A stretch of DNA of 64,000 nucleotides from Leptospira hartskeerlii (GTDB taxonomy: Bacteria > Spirochaetota > Leptospiria > Leptospirales > Leptospiraceae). The stretch is from assembly GCF_002811475.1 (NCBI RefSeq), contig NZ_NPDL01000001.1:434001-498000 (forward strand), read 5' to 3'. The notes beneath the pieces were generated by a model that saw only the letters and a list, made by a program, of their open reading frames with translations, was not told the origin of the DNA and did not search any database. The translations under genes were made by a program, and so were the position numbers. Below are positions 57,696 to 64,000 of the stretch, piece by piece. The number at the start of each line of letters is the position of its first letter. Position 1 is the first letter of the stretch.

Positions 57696-57712
57696 ACCCG
57701 TCTAAGACGGGT
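57696..57712. other. Hairpin between divergent genes
   Basis: ACCCGTC (57696-57702) and GACGGGT (57706-57712) form a stem with a 3-nt loop. Read on the minus strand it is followed by five T, like a terminator, yet it lies just upstream of the minus-strand gene at 56684-57646, where it would act as an attenuator or stop antisense transcription. Confidence 0.4.
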
Positions 57713-57822
57713 CTTTGTAACAAAAGAAAACAAATAATTTGCCATAATGTAGGAAAAGAATAAGAAAAAAAGGGGAATTTTCCAAGCTTTCGTCTTCATT
57801 CCTAACGCCGTTTCAGGGAAAT

Positions 57823-59115
57823 ATGCTTGTGTGTATTCTTCAACTGGATTCTAGTAGTGAGGGAATCTGCATGCTCGCCGAATACGAGTCACAACAAATT
57901 CTATCTCTGGGAGAAGGTTATTATACCCCTCATTACCAGCCGATCTTAGACGTCGGAAATCGTAATATTATAGGTTACGAGGTTTTAGGCAGAGTCTTTT
58001 CTCCCGAATCCAATAAGTATCATTCTTTAGGTTATCATTTTCATAATCCGGATACCGATACTGTCCGTCTAGTTCATATTGATCGCATCATTCGTGAAAA
58101 AGCGATCAAACATGTGAAGGAAACTGGTCTCAAGACTAAAATTTTTCTAAACATGATGCCTAATTTTCTCTCCATGGTCTACACAGGAGAAGTGTTGGAT
58201 ATCAAACGACTGCATATTCTTCACCTCATAGATAAGTATGATATTAACCCGAACGATATAGTTTTAGAGATCACAGAAGATAAGTTCGAAGGGAATATTG
58301 AAAAACTTTTATATATAGTAAGCCTTTTTAGAGAAAGAGGGATCAAGATCGCTGTCGACGATCTTGGAGTCGGTTTTTCCAATTTGGAAAGGATCGGTTA
58401 CATCCACCCTGATATTATGAAAGTGGACATAAAAATTATGAGAGAGAGCCTGAACAGGCGCTCTTTCAAAAACGTTTTGTCTGCGATCTCAGAAATGTCC
58501 CAAAGGCTCGGTTCTCAACTTCTATTTGAAGGTGTGGAAAACGAAGAAGAATTATACCTTGCTCTATCCATGGGAGCCAATCTTCTTCAGGGTTTTTATT
58601 TCTCTCGTCCTGCTCTTGACTTTCAGGACAAAAAACGTTTTAATAAAACTCTCAAAACTTCTCTCGAAAAATTCTCCGGACTTAGATTCTTAGAGATCCT
58701 GGAAAATCTCAGAAAAGAACAATCCTTTTTGGATCAGTTTGTGAACTTATTCAAAGATCTGGAGACTTCTTCGGAAGAGAAGATGACGGAAGCATTGAGT
58801 AGTATTCTGGATAAACTTCCTCTAGAGACTACATCTGTTCTGGTCACCGATATGCATGGTTATCAGGTAACTCCTACTTTCAAAAGAGAGGCATACGATC
58901 TTCCTTGGACAAGATTACTTACCGAGGTCGGAAATAATTATGCTTGGAAACCTTTCTTCATCCGTCATAAGGCAGAAACCTATCATTCTAGCCGAGTTTC
59001 CGGATTTACTGAACCTTTCCATGATATAGAAACCAAACGCCAATATGTCTTATTCACCCTGAATCTGGGCGAGAATTACGTTCTCATTCTCCGCCTAGAC
59101 TGGGAATCCTACTGA
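57823..59115 (+). CDS. EAL-domain cyclic-di-GMP phosphodiesterase
   Basis: A 430-aa protein. The EAL domain (residues ~25-270) has YEVLGR (53-57, EVL in place of EAL), NMMP, EITEDK, VDDLGVGFSNLERI, MKVDIKIM, LLFEGVENEEE and LLQGFYFSRP. The metal and base residues of active phosphodiesterases (E, N, E, D-D, K, E) all appear. The C-terminal ~150 residues are a separate PAS/YkuI-C-like domain, which may sense a signal. Two starts are possible: ATG 57823 (CAGGG ahead) and ATG 57871 (GAGGG ahead). It is followed by the suf operon after 80 bp. Confidence 0.85.
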   Translation: MLVCILQLDSSSEGICMLAEYESQQILSLGEGYYTPHYQPILDVGNRNIIGYEVLGRVFSPESNKYHSLGYHFHNPDTDTVRLVHIDRIIREKAIKHVKETGLKTKIFLNMMPNFLSMVYTGEVLDIKRLHILHLIDKYDINPNDIVLEITEDKFEGNIEKLLYIVSLFRERGIKIAVDDLGVGFSNLERIGYIHPDIMKVDIKIMRESLNRRSFKNVLSAISEMSQRLGSQLLFEGVENEEELYLALSMGANLLQGFYFSRPALDFQDKKRFNKTLKTSLEKFSGLRFLEILENLRKEQSFLDQFVNLFKDLETSSEEKMTEALSSILDKLPLETTSVLVTDMHGYQVTPTFKREAYDLPWTRLLTEVGNNYAWKPFFIRHKAETYHSSRVSGFTEPFHDIETKRQYVLFTLNLGENYVLILRLDWESY

Positions 59116-59195
59116 AGTCCGGCTCCTTCCAAACATCTTTCCTATTGATCTCCGCCTCAGGCATAAAAACATAGTCCTAGGCAGGGGTCCTATAC

Positions 59196-59957
59196 GTGGC
59201 GGAACTACTAAAAATTTCGAATCTTCGCGCCGGAGTGGAAACCGAATCCGGTGAAGTTCAGGAAATCCTAAAGGGAGTCGACCTCACTATCAGCGAGGGA
59301 GAAGTCCATGCCATCATGGGCCCTAATGGCTCCGGAAAAAGTACCTTATCAAATGTCATCATGGGCCACCCGAAATATAAGGTGATCTCTGGGGATATAT
59401 TTTTCCGAGGGGAATCCCTTCTCGAAAAACCGACTGATGAAAGAGCGAGAGCAGGTATCTTTCTTTGTTTCCAATATCCAACTAGTATCCCCGGTGTAAC
59501 GATCGGAAATTTTTTACGCACCATTTTAAAATCAGTTCGAGGAAAGGACTTACCTGTAAAAGAATTCCGCAAAGAACTTAAAGAGGCCACTGCTTTATTA
59601 GAAGTTCCTGATACTTGGATCGGAAGATACGTGAATGACGGATTCTCCGGCGGCGAGAAAAAAAGGAACGAGATCCTTCAAATGACTCTTCTCAAACCTA
59701 AACTTTCAGTTCTGGACGAGACTGATTCAGGTTTGGACATAGACGCACTTAGAATTATAAGCGAAGGGATCACTAAAAACAAATCAGCAGAAAGATCCAT
59801 ACTCCTGATCACACATTACCAAAGAATGTTGAACTACGTAACTCCTGATTTCGTTCATGTTTTTGCGCAAGGTAAGATCCTCAAAACAGGCGGAAGAGAA
59901 CTTGCTCTGGAATTGGAAGAAAAAGGATACGATTGGATCCTAAACGGAGCGAACTAA
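59196..59957 (+). CDS. sufC: Fe-S assembly ATPase SufC
   Basis: A 253-aa soluble ABC ATPase of the SufBCD scaffold. Walker A is GPNGSGKST (42-50). [48 protein letters not shown] is typical SufC, the signature is [14 protein letters not shown] and Walker B is [20 protein letters not shown] start at 59196 with AGGGG upstream. SufC is the first gene of the run; sufB, its usual neighbour and partner, is absent. It ends four bases before the sufD start. Confidence 0.93.
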   Translation: MAELLKISNLRAGVETESGEVQEILKGVDLTISEGEVHAIMGPNGSGKSTLSNVIMGHPKYKVISGDIFFRGESLLEKPTDERARAGIFLCFQYPTSIPGVTIGNFLRTILKSVRGKDLPVKEFRKELKEATALLEVPDTWIGRYVNDGFSGGEKKRNEILQMTLLKPKLSVLDETDSGLDIDALRIISEGITKNKSAERSILLITHYQRMLNYVTPDFVHVFAQGKILKTGGRELALELEEKGYDWILNGAN

Positions 59958-59961
59958 AGGA

Positions 59962-61143
59962 ATGCTTTTGGCGGAATCTATTTCGGAGTATATCAAGGAG
60001 AAGAAGGAGCCTTTCATTCTTACAGAATTCCGTACTAACGCCGAAAAACTTTTGAACGTCGCCGTATTCCCTGATTCTTCTCTTGAATCGTGGAGAAAGA
60101 TCAGTCTTTCTAATTTTAAAATTTCAGAATATACCAAAGTTTGTCCTGATTCCGCCGTAACTGTTTCCGGAAATGCAAAGGTTACTAAGTTACAGGATCT
60201 TCCTTCAGAAAAACTTTCGGAAGTCTTAAAGAAAGTCGGACCAGCAGTTTCGTTTTATTCTAAAGAATGGTTTCCACTTTTTGTATTTTCCAGGTTCACT
60301 CACGCGTATTACATACAACTTGGTTCAGACCATTCTTCTTTTCCTGAGATCAAAGTTGAATGTAAGGATGGAAATATCATTCTTCCACTTCTGATCGTAG
60401 ATGCTTTTCCGGGAGCAAAATCTAATTTTCTGGAAAGATGGGAATCACCTTCTCAGAAAGATCTGCTTTTAATGAGTGGAGTCACCGTTCTTCTTACTCC
60501 TCCTAATGGAGATTTTCAATATTCCAGTTTGGAGAATCTGGGGGATTCTACTTTTCATTTTAGAGCTACTTACGGAGTTCAAGAGAAGGATTCCAAATTT
60601 CATGCGACTCTTGCTTCTTGGGGCGGATATAAGGGTAAATCATTCTATGATACGAATGTCGCCGGCAAAGGGTGTTGGACACGTTATGTGGGACTTTCTC
60701 CTTTAAAAGCGAGAGAATTCCAAGACACGGAAGTTCGCATTCTTCATTCTGAAAGCCATGCGCAAAGTTCTATTTTGTATCGCACAGTCGTAAGAGAGAA
60801 GGCACATCATGTTTTTACAGGGAACCTTCATATACCTTCTCATTGTAAAGATGTGGGTGCGATCCAGATTAATAATAACCTTCTCCTGGACAGAACTGCA
60901 AGAGCAGAATCTATTCCTAAATTAGAAGTATTCGCTGACAGTGTAAAATGTGAACACGGTGCCACAGTCGGAGAAATAGACGAAGAGCAATTATTCTACT
61001 TAGCGTCCCGAGGTATCTCGGAAGAAGAAGCTCGCAAAATGATCGTAGAAGGTTTTTTGAACGAAGTTGTCCGAGAATTTCCTTCTGAAACAGTTCGCGA
61101 AGAATTATCTTCTATGATAGAATCTAGGATGTTGGGCGAGTAA
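59962..61143 (+). CDS. sufD: Fe-S assembly protein SufD
   Basis: A 393-aa SufBD-family protein. The beta-helix core appears in [60 protein letters not shown], and the C-terminal block is [43 protein letters not shown] with the conserved CEHGATVG Cys and His. The short length and first half favour SufD over SufB (~470 aa). It would form the scaffold with SufC and a SufB encoded elsewhere. It overlaps the Rieske gene at TAATG. Confidence 0.85.
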   Translation: MLLAESISEYIKEKKEPFILTEFRTNAEKLLNVAVFPDSSLESWRKISLSNFKISEYTKVCPDSAVTVSGNAKVTKLQDLPSEKLSEVLKKVGPAVSFYSKEWFPLFVFSRFTHAYYIQLGSDHSSFPEIKVECKDGNIILPLLIVDAFPGAKSNFLERWESPSQKDLLLMSGVTVLLTPPNGDFQYSSLENLGDSTFHFRATYGVQEKDSKFHATLASWGGYKGKSFYDTNVAGKGCWTRYVGLSPLKAREFQDTEVRILHSESHAQSSILYRTVVREKAHHVFTGNLHIPSHCKDVGAIQINNNLLLDRTARAESIPKLEVFADSVKCEHGATVGEIDEEQLFYLASRGISEEEARKMIVEGFLNEVVREFPSETVREELSSMIESRMLGE

Positions 61144-61457
61144 TGGGCGAATTTCAGAAACTAGCGAAACTTTCCGATCTGAAAGAAGGAGAGGTATTCG
61201 TTGCAGAAACCCGTTACCACAGGGTAGGATTGACTAGACTGGGGGACGAAGTCTGTGCATTCGCGGATATTTGCACCCATGATGGTGAGGATATTTCGAC
61301 AGGAGATTTGGAAGGGGACGTAATTGTTTGTCCAAGACATTCCGCAAAGTTTAATATCCGCACCGGAAAGGTACTTTGTATGCCTGCGGTAGAAGATTTG
61401 CCAGTCTATAAGACTAGAATCGTGGGTGACGAAGTCGAAGTAGAGTTAGAGGATTGA
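61143..61457 (+). CDS. Rieske [2Fe-2S] ferredoxin-like protein
   Basis: A 104-aa single Rieske domain. The cluster ligands are C44-x-H46 in CTHDGED and C63-x-x-H66 in CPRHSAKF, followed by the GxVLxxPAxxxLPVY-type end ([19 protein letters not shown]). This matches NirD/bphF-style soluble Rieske ferredoxins. It is embedded in the suf operon, sharing a base with the sufD stop. It may supply electrons during cluster assembly, or be a client of the pathway; neither is shown by the sequence. Confidence 0.88.
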   Translation: MGEFQKLAKLSDLKEGEVFVAETRYHRVGLTRLGDEVCAFADICTHDGEDISTGDLEGDVIVCPRHSAKFNIRTGKVLCMPAVEDLPVYKTRIVGDEVEVELED

Positions 61458-61484
61458 CATGGGAAACCGAGGAGAACAGAAGCT

Positions 61485-62726
61485 TTGAGTTTTGATCTCG
61501 AAAAGATACGCGGAGATTTTCCGATTCTATCTACTCAGATGAATGGCAAGCCCTTGGTGTTTCTGGATAGCGCCGCCAGTTCTCAAAAGCCTAAATCTGT
61601 TATAGATACTATTCGTAAATATTATGAAGCGGAGAATGCGAACATTCACCGTGGAGTGTATTATCTTTCCCAAAAGGCCACCGAAAAATATGAGATGGCT
61701 CGTATTAAAACTTCCCGATTCATTGGAGCTGCTTGCGCTAAAGTAGTTATATTTACTCGTAATACTACCGAATCCATTAACTTAGTCGCGCAGTCTTGGG
61801 GACGCACCAATATCCACGAAGGTGATGAGATCGTTCTCACCGAATTAGAGCACCATTCTAATTTGGTTCCTTGGCAGATGTTGGCTCAGGAAAAACAAGC
61901 AGTCCTAAAATTTATTCCTCTCAACCAAGATTCAACTCTGGATCTTAGTAATCTAGACGAAATCATTACCGAAAGAGTAAAGTTAGTCGCTCTTGCTCAG
62001 ATGTCCAATGTAACAGGAACTATTCATGATCTTTCCGCGATCGTTCGTAGAGCAAGAGAAGTCGGAGCAAAAGTGCTGATAGACGGTGCTCAAGGGATCT
62101 GTCATCTTCCTACAAACGTTCAAAAAGAAGATTTTGATTTTTATGCATTTTCAGCTCATAAGATGCTTGGACCAACCGGTGTTGGGATCCTTTATGCTAA
62201 GGAAGAGATCTTAGATACGATGCCTCCTTGGATGGGAGGGGGAGATATGATCTCCAAGGTCTGGAAGGATAAATCTACTTACGCGGATCTTCCTGCGAGA
62301 TTAGAAGCCGGAACCCCGAATATTTCCGGAGTCATCGGATTTGGAGCTGCTCTGGAATATTTGGAATCTATAGGAATGCAGGAAATCAGAAACCACGAGT
62401 TGGAGCTCCTACAATATGCTTTAGATCGATTAGAAGATTTCGGTGGTTTGGAACTTTATGGAACAAACGATCTAAGTAAAAGAGGTGGAGTGATCTCCTT
62501 CAATTTCCCTGGAGTCCATCCTCACGACGTAGGTTCCATTTTGGACGAAGAAGGGATCGCAATCCGAGTGGGACATCATTGCGCCCAACCGTTTATGGAC
62601 TTCAAAGGGATCGCAGGCACCTGCCGCGCTTCTTTCTATCTTTATAATACCAAAGAAGACGTAGATTCTCTTTTGGTAGGTCTAAAGAAAGTGAAGGAGA
62701 TTTTCGGCCGTGTCCTTAAGCGATAG
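61485..62726 (+). CDS. sufS: Cysteine desulfurase SufS
   Basis: A 413-aa PLP enzyme releasing sulfur from cysteine for Fe-S assembly. [11 protein letters not shown] and [18 protein letters not shown] match group II NifS-like proteins. The PLP Lys226 is in [16 protein letters not shown] and the active Cys366 is in [11 protein letters not shown], in the short loop typical of SufS. The start is TTG at 61485 with a GAGGAG ribosome site. It overlaps sufU by 17 bp, so the desulfurase and its sulfur acceptor are translationally coupled. Confidence 0.92.
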   Translation: MSFDLEKIRGDFPILSTQMNGKPLVFLDSAASSQKPKSVIDTIRKYYEAENANIHRGVYYLSQKATEKYEMARIKTSRFIGAACAKVVIFTRNTTESINLVAQSWGRTNIHEGDEIVLTELEHHSNLVPWQMLAQEKQAVLKFIPLNQDSTLDLSNLDEIITERVKLVALAQMSNVTGTIHDLSAIVRRAREVGAKVLIDGAQGICHLPTNVQKEDFDFYAFSAHKMLGPTGVGILYAKEEILDTMPPWMGGGDMISKVWKDKSTYADLPARLEAGTPNISGVIGFGAALEYLESIGMQEIRNHELELLQYALDRLEDFGGLELYGTNDLSKRGGVISFNFPGVHPHDVGSILDEEGIAIRVGHHCAQPFMDFKGIAGTCRASFYLYNTKEDVDSLLVGLKKVKEIFGRVLKR

Positions 62727-63135
62727 TCTTTACCAAGAAGTACTACTCGATCATTACCAAAATCCAAGACATCATGGAAAGATGGAACACTCCGATCTCC
62801 ATCAAGAAGGGGTCAATCCTCTCTGTGGTGACGAAGTAGAACTATTCCTAAAATTGAACGGAGATATTATCTCTGAGATCAGTTTTGTTGGGAAGGGTTG
62901 TTCTATCTCTCAAGCTTCCGCTTCTATGCTGACCGATAGCCTTTACGGTAAGACAATCTCAGAAGCAAAATCACTTATACATGAATTTAAAGGAATGCTT
63001 TTAGAAGATAAGCTCCCGAATTTTTCGGAGGACTATGAAGATCTAGAATCTATGGAAGCGGTAAAGAAGATTCCGGCACGTATTAAATGTGCGACACTTG
63101 CTTGGAATACTTTAGAAAAGGCGATCGGAAAGTAA
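62710..63135 (+). CDS. sufU: Fe-S scaffold/sulfur acceptor SufU
   Basis: A 141-aa IscU-like protein. The ligand residues are C39 and D41 in [10 protein letters not shown]64 in [14 protein letters not shown] and C127 in [16 protein letters not shown]. The ~20-residue insert between the second and third Cys blocks, compared with IscU, marks the SufU branch, which accepts sulfur from SufS using zinc. GTG start at 62710, inside sufS. It is the last gene of the suf run, followed after 54 bp by the toxin-antitoxin pair. Confidence 0.9.
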   Translation: MSLSDSLYQEVLLDHYQNPRHHGKMEHSDLHQEGVNPLCGDEVELFLKLNGDIISEISFVGKGCSISQASASMLTDSLYGKTISEAKSLIHEFKGMLLEDKLPNFSEDYEDLESMEAVKKIPARIKCATLAWNTLEKAIGK

Positions 63136-63154
63136 GGAAATTGGCCAAAAGGGC

Positions 63155-63183
63155 TTGACTTAGGTAGCTCCGGTGGCTACAAT
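63155..63183 (+). promoter_or_regulatory. Promoter of the toxin-antitoxin pair
   Basis: TTGACT (63155-63160) and TACAAT (63178-63183) have the ideal 17-bp spacing. The spacer holds the inverted repeat GTAGC-TCCGGTG-GCTAC (63164-63180), a likely antitoxin operator. Transcription should start about seven bases past the -10, at or next to the antitoxin ATG (63190). Confidence 0.75.
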
Positions 63184-63189
63184 TAAGGC

Positions 63190-63489
63190 ATGAGAGCGGT
63201 AGGGATCAAAGATCTTAAAAATAATCTGAGCAGTTTTCTGGACTTTGTGCGAGGCGGGGAGACCGTTCTCATTTTGGACAGAAATCATCCTATCGCAGAG
63301 ATCAAAAAATTCGACCAAAAATCGGATCTCACCAAACAATATTTAGAAGAAGCAGTCGCTTCTAATTCTATTATTCCTGCTAAAAATCAGAAAGGAATCA
63401 ATATTCCAAAATCTTTATTGTTAAATGCTGGAATGAAAACCAAAGTCTCTACAGCTTGGAAGGAGGCTTACCGAGCGGACAGGGATTAA
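63190..63489 (+). CDS. Antitoxin, Phd/YefM-like
   Basis: A 99-aa DNA-binding antitoxin. The N-terminal KDLKNNLSSFLDFVRGGETVLILDRNHPIAEI matches Phd/YefM (D-l-r-x-n-l-s-x-l-l-x-x-v-x-x-G-e-x-v-l-i-t-x-x-g-x-p-v-A-x-i). The C-terminal half is disordered and basic-acidic mixed, the toxin-binding part. ATG 63190 lies almost at the predicted transcript start and has only AAGG very close to it, so leaderless translation is likely. The toxin gene starts one base after its stop codon. It should repress its own promoter. Confidence 0.82.
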   Translation: MRAVGIKDLKNNLSSFLDFVRGGETVLILDRNHPIAEIKKFDQKSDLTKQYLEEAVASNSIIPAKNQKGINIPKSLLLNAGMKTKVSTAWKEAYRADRD

Positions 63490-63927
63490 ATGGTCTTATA
63501 TATAGATACTAGTCTTCTATTAAATATTCTTTATGCAGAGGCCGGTTACGAAGATCATTTGGATTATTTTAACAGATCGGATCTCAAGTTTGGTTCTATC
63601 TTACTTGAGATAGAAAGTTTTAGAAGTTTACATTTCACCTATTCTAAAGAAGGCAAACATTTGCCTAAAAATTGGTTCAAAGATTCGGAAAAATTTTTGG
63701 GAGAATTTATTTCTCAAATCAATTTGAAAAATCTGGATGATGATATTCGAACAGAGATCCGAAAGAACAAGGATGTTTTAGAACTTAAATCCTTGGATGC
63801 AACTCATCTTGCCACAGCATTACATATCCGAAAGTCCATCTCTGACGATCTAATCCTTTGTTCTATGGATGAAAAATTCAGATCTGTGGCTAAAAAGCTG
63901 GGTTTTAAATTATATCCAAAAAGATAA
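63490..63927 (+). CDS. VapC-like PIN-domain toxin
   Basis: A 145-aa PIN ribonuclease toxin. The metal-binding acids are Asp6 (YIDTSLLLNI), Glu40 or Glu42 (LLEIESFRS), Asp103 (SLDATHLATAL) and Asp127 (CSMDEKFRSVAKKLGF), which also contains the closing A-x-x-l-G pattern. The family cleaves tRNA or rRNA. ATG 63490 directly follows the antitoxin stop codon, so translation is coupled. The toxin is full-length with all acids present and looks intact. Confidence 0.85.
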   Translation: MVLYIDTSLLLNILYAEAGYEDHLDYFNRSDLKFGSILLEIESFRSLHFTYSKEGKHLPKNWFKDSEKFLGEFISQINLKNLDDDIRTEIRKNKDVLELKSLDATHLATALHIRKSISDDLILCSMDEKFRSVAKKLGFKLYPKR

Positions 63928-64000
63928 AAAAATTTTCGGATCGCAAGAACTATCAAGCAAGAGTAAAAGATAAAGCTTTGGATATTGGTTATGGATCTCA

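Noticed and set aside
63928..64000. Start of a further gene after the toxin
   Set aside because: The remaining 73 bases show no start codon with a ribosome site and no readable domain.

Overview
The window looks like chromosomal DNA from a spirochaete of the genus Leptospira; this is an inference from protein character and gene content, not from a database match. The signs are moderate-to-low GC, many short-signal lipoproteins with loose spirochaetal lipoboxes, a FlaA-like periplasmic flagellar sheath protein, a CASTOR/POLLUX-type ion channel, a NADase-type glycan-binding lipoprotein, a GPAT-GpsA fusion, TTG and GTG starts, and isolated tRNAs. I see no rRNA, insertion sequence, prophage or CRISPR array. 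Most of the window reads as housekeeping backbone with small regulated modules.

Layout. 1-2.3 kb: the end of a protein with a histone-H1-like tail, then a convergent ion channel. 2.4-8.3 kb: a lipid module with a TetR regulator, a divergent double-hotdog thioesterase, two tandem thiolases and a second hotdog protein, with a TetR-type operator between regulator and module. 8.5-18.9 kb: a ceramidase lipoprotein, a periplasmic glutathione peroxidase, a dienelactone hydrolase, a ChaN-like protein, a class A PBP with an N-terminal zinc ribbon overlapping an exported partner, and an amidohydrolase. 18.9-26.9 kb: a GC-rich intergenic element, tRNA-Tyr and tRNA-Thr, an unpaired N-terminal half of transketolase, SirB1-like and polyprenyl synthase genes, a lipoprotein, a membrane protein, an MBL hydrolase and a YprB-like exonuclease. 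26.9-34 kb: Lnt overlapping a lipase-chaperone-like gene, a PdxB-like dehydrogenase, a FlaA-like protein, an Asp-box lipoprotein and two tiny membrane proteins.

34-41.3 kb holds two further TetR circuits. One is NemR/NemA-like, a TetR divergent from an Old Yellow Enzyme with two operators. The other is an FGGY sugar kinase whose leader carries a 26-bp palindrome and whose downstream neighbour is a TetR gene. Between them are an FLVCR-like transporter and a yellow/MRJP-like lipoprotein. 41.5-49.9 kb: a glycan-binding-type lipoprotein, the GPAT-GpsA fusion, hisZ, purA, tRNA-Lys and tRNA-Glu, a TIGR02757 gene running into tRNA-Glu, an HMG-CoA lyase and an ABC ATPase. 50-53.7 kb: a TPR gene head-to-head with ccmABC. 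53.8-56.7 kb: a receiver-PP2C phosphatase overlapping purC-purS-purQ. 57.8-63.1 kb: an EAL protein, then sufC-sufD-Rieske-sufS-sufU without sufB. 63.15-63.93 kb: a Phd/VapC toxin-antitoxin pair whose promoter predicts a leaderless transcript.

No single large new system stands out. The most distinctive items are the GPAT-GpsA fusion, the three TetR loci with palindromes of one shared design, the possibly leaderless toxin-antitoxin operon, the sufB-less suf operon with a built-in Rieske protein, the phosphatase coupled to the purine operon, the CcmC with a degraded tryptophan motif, and the lipase-chaperone/Lnt pair. All family assignments rest on motifs read by eye.
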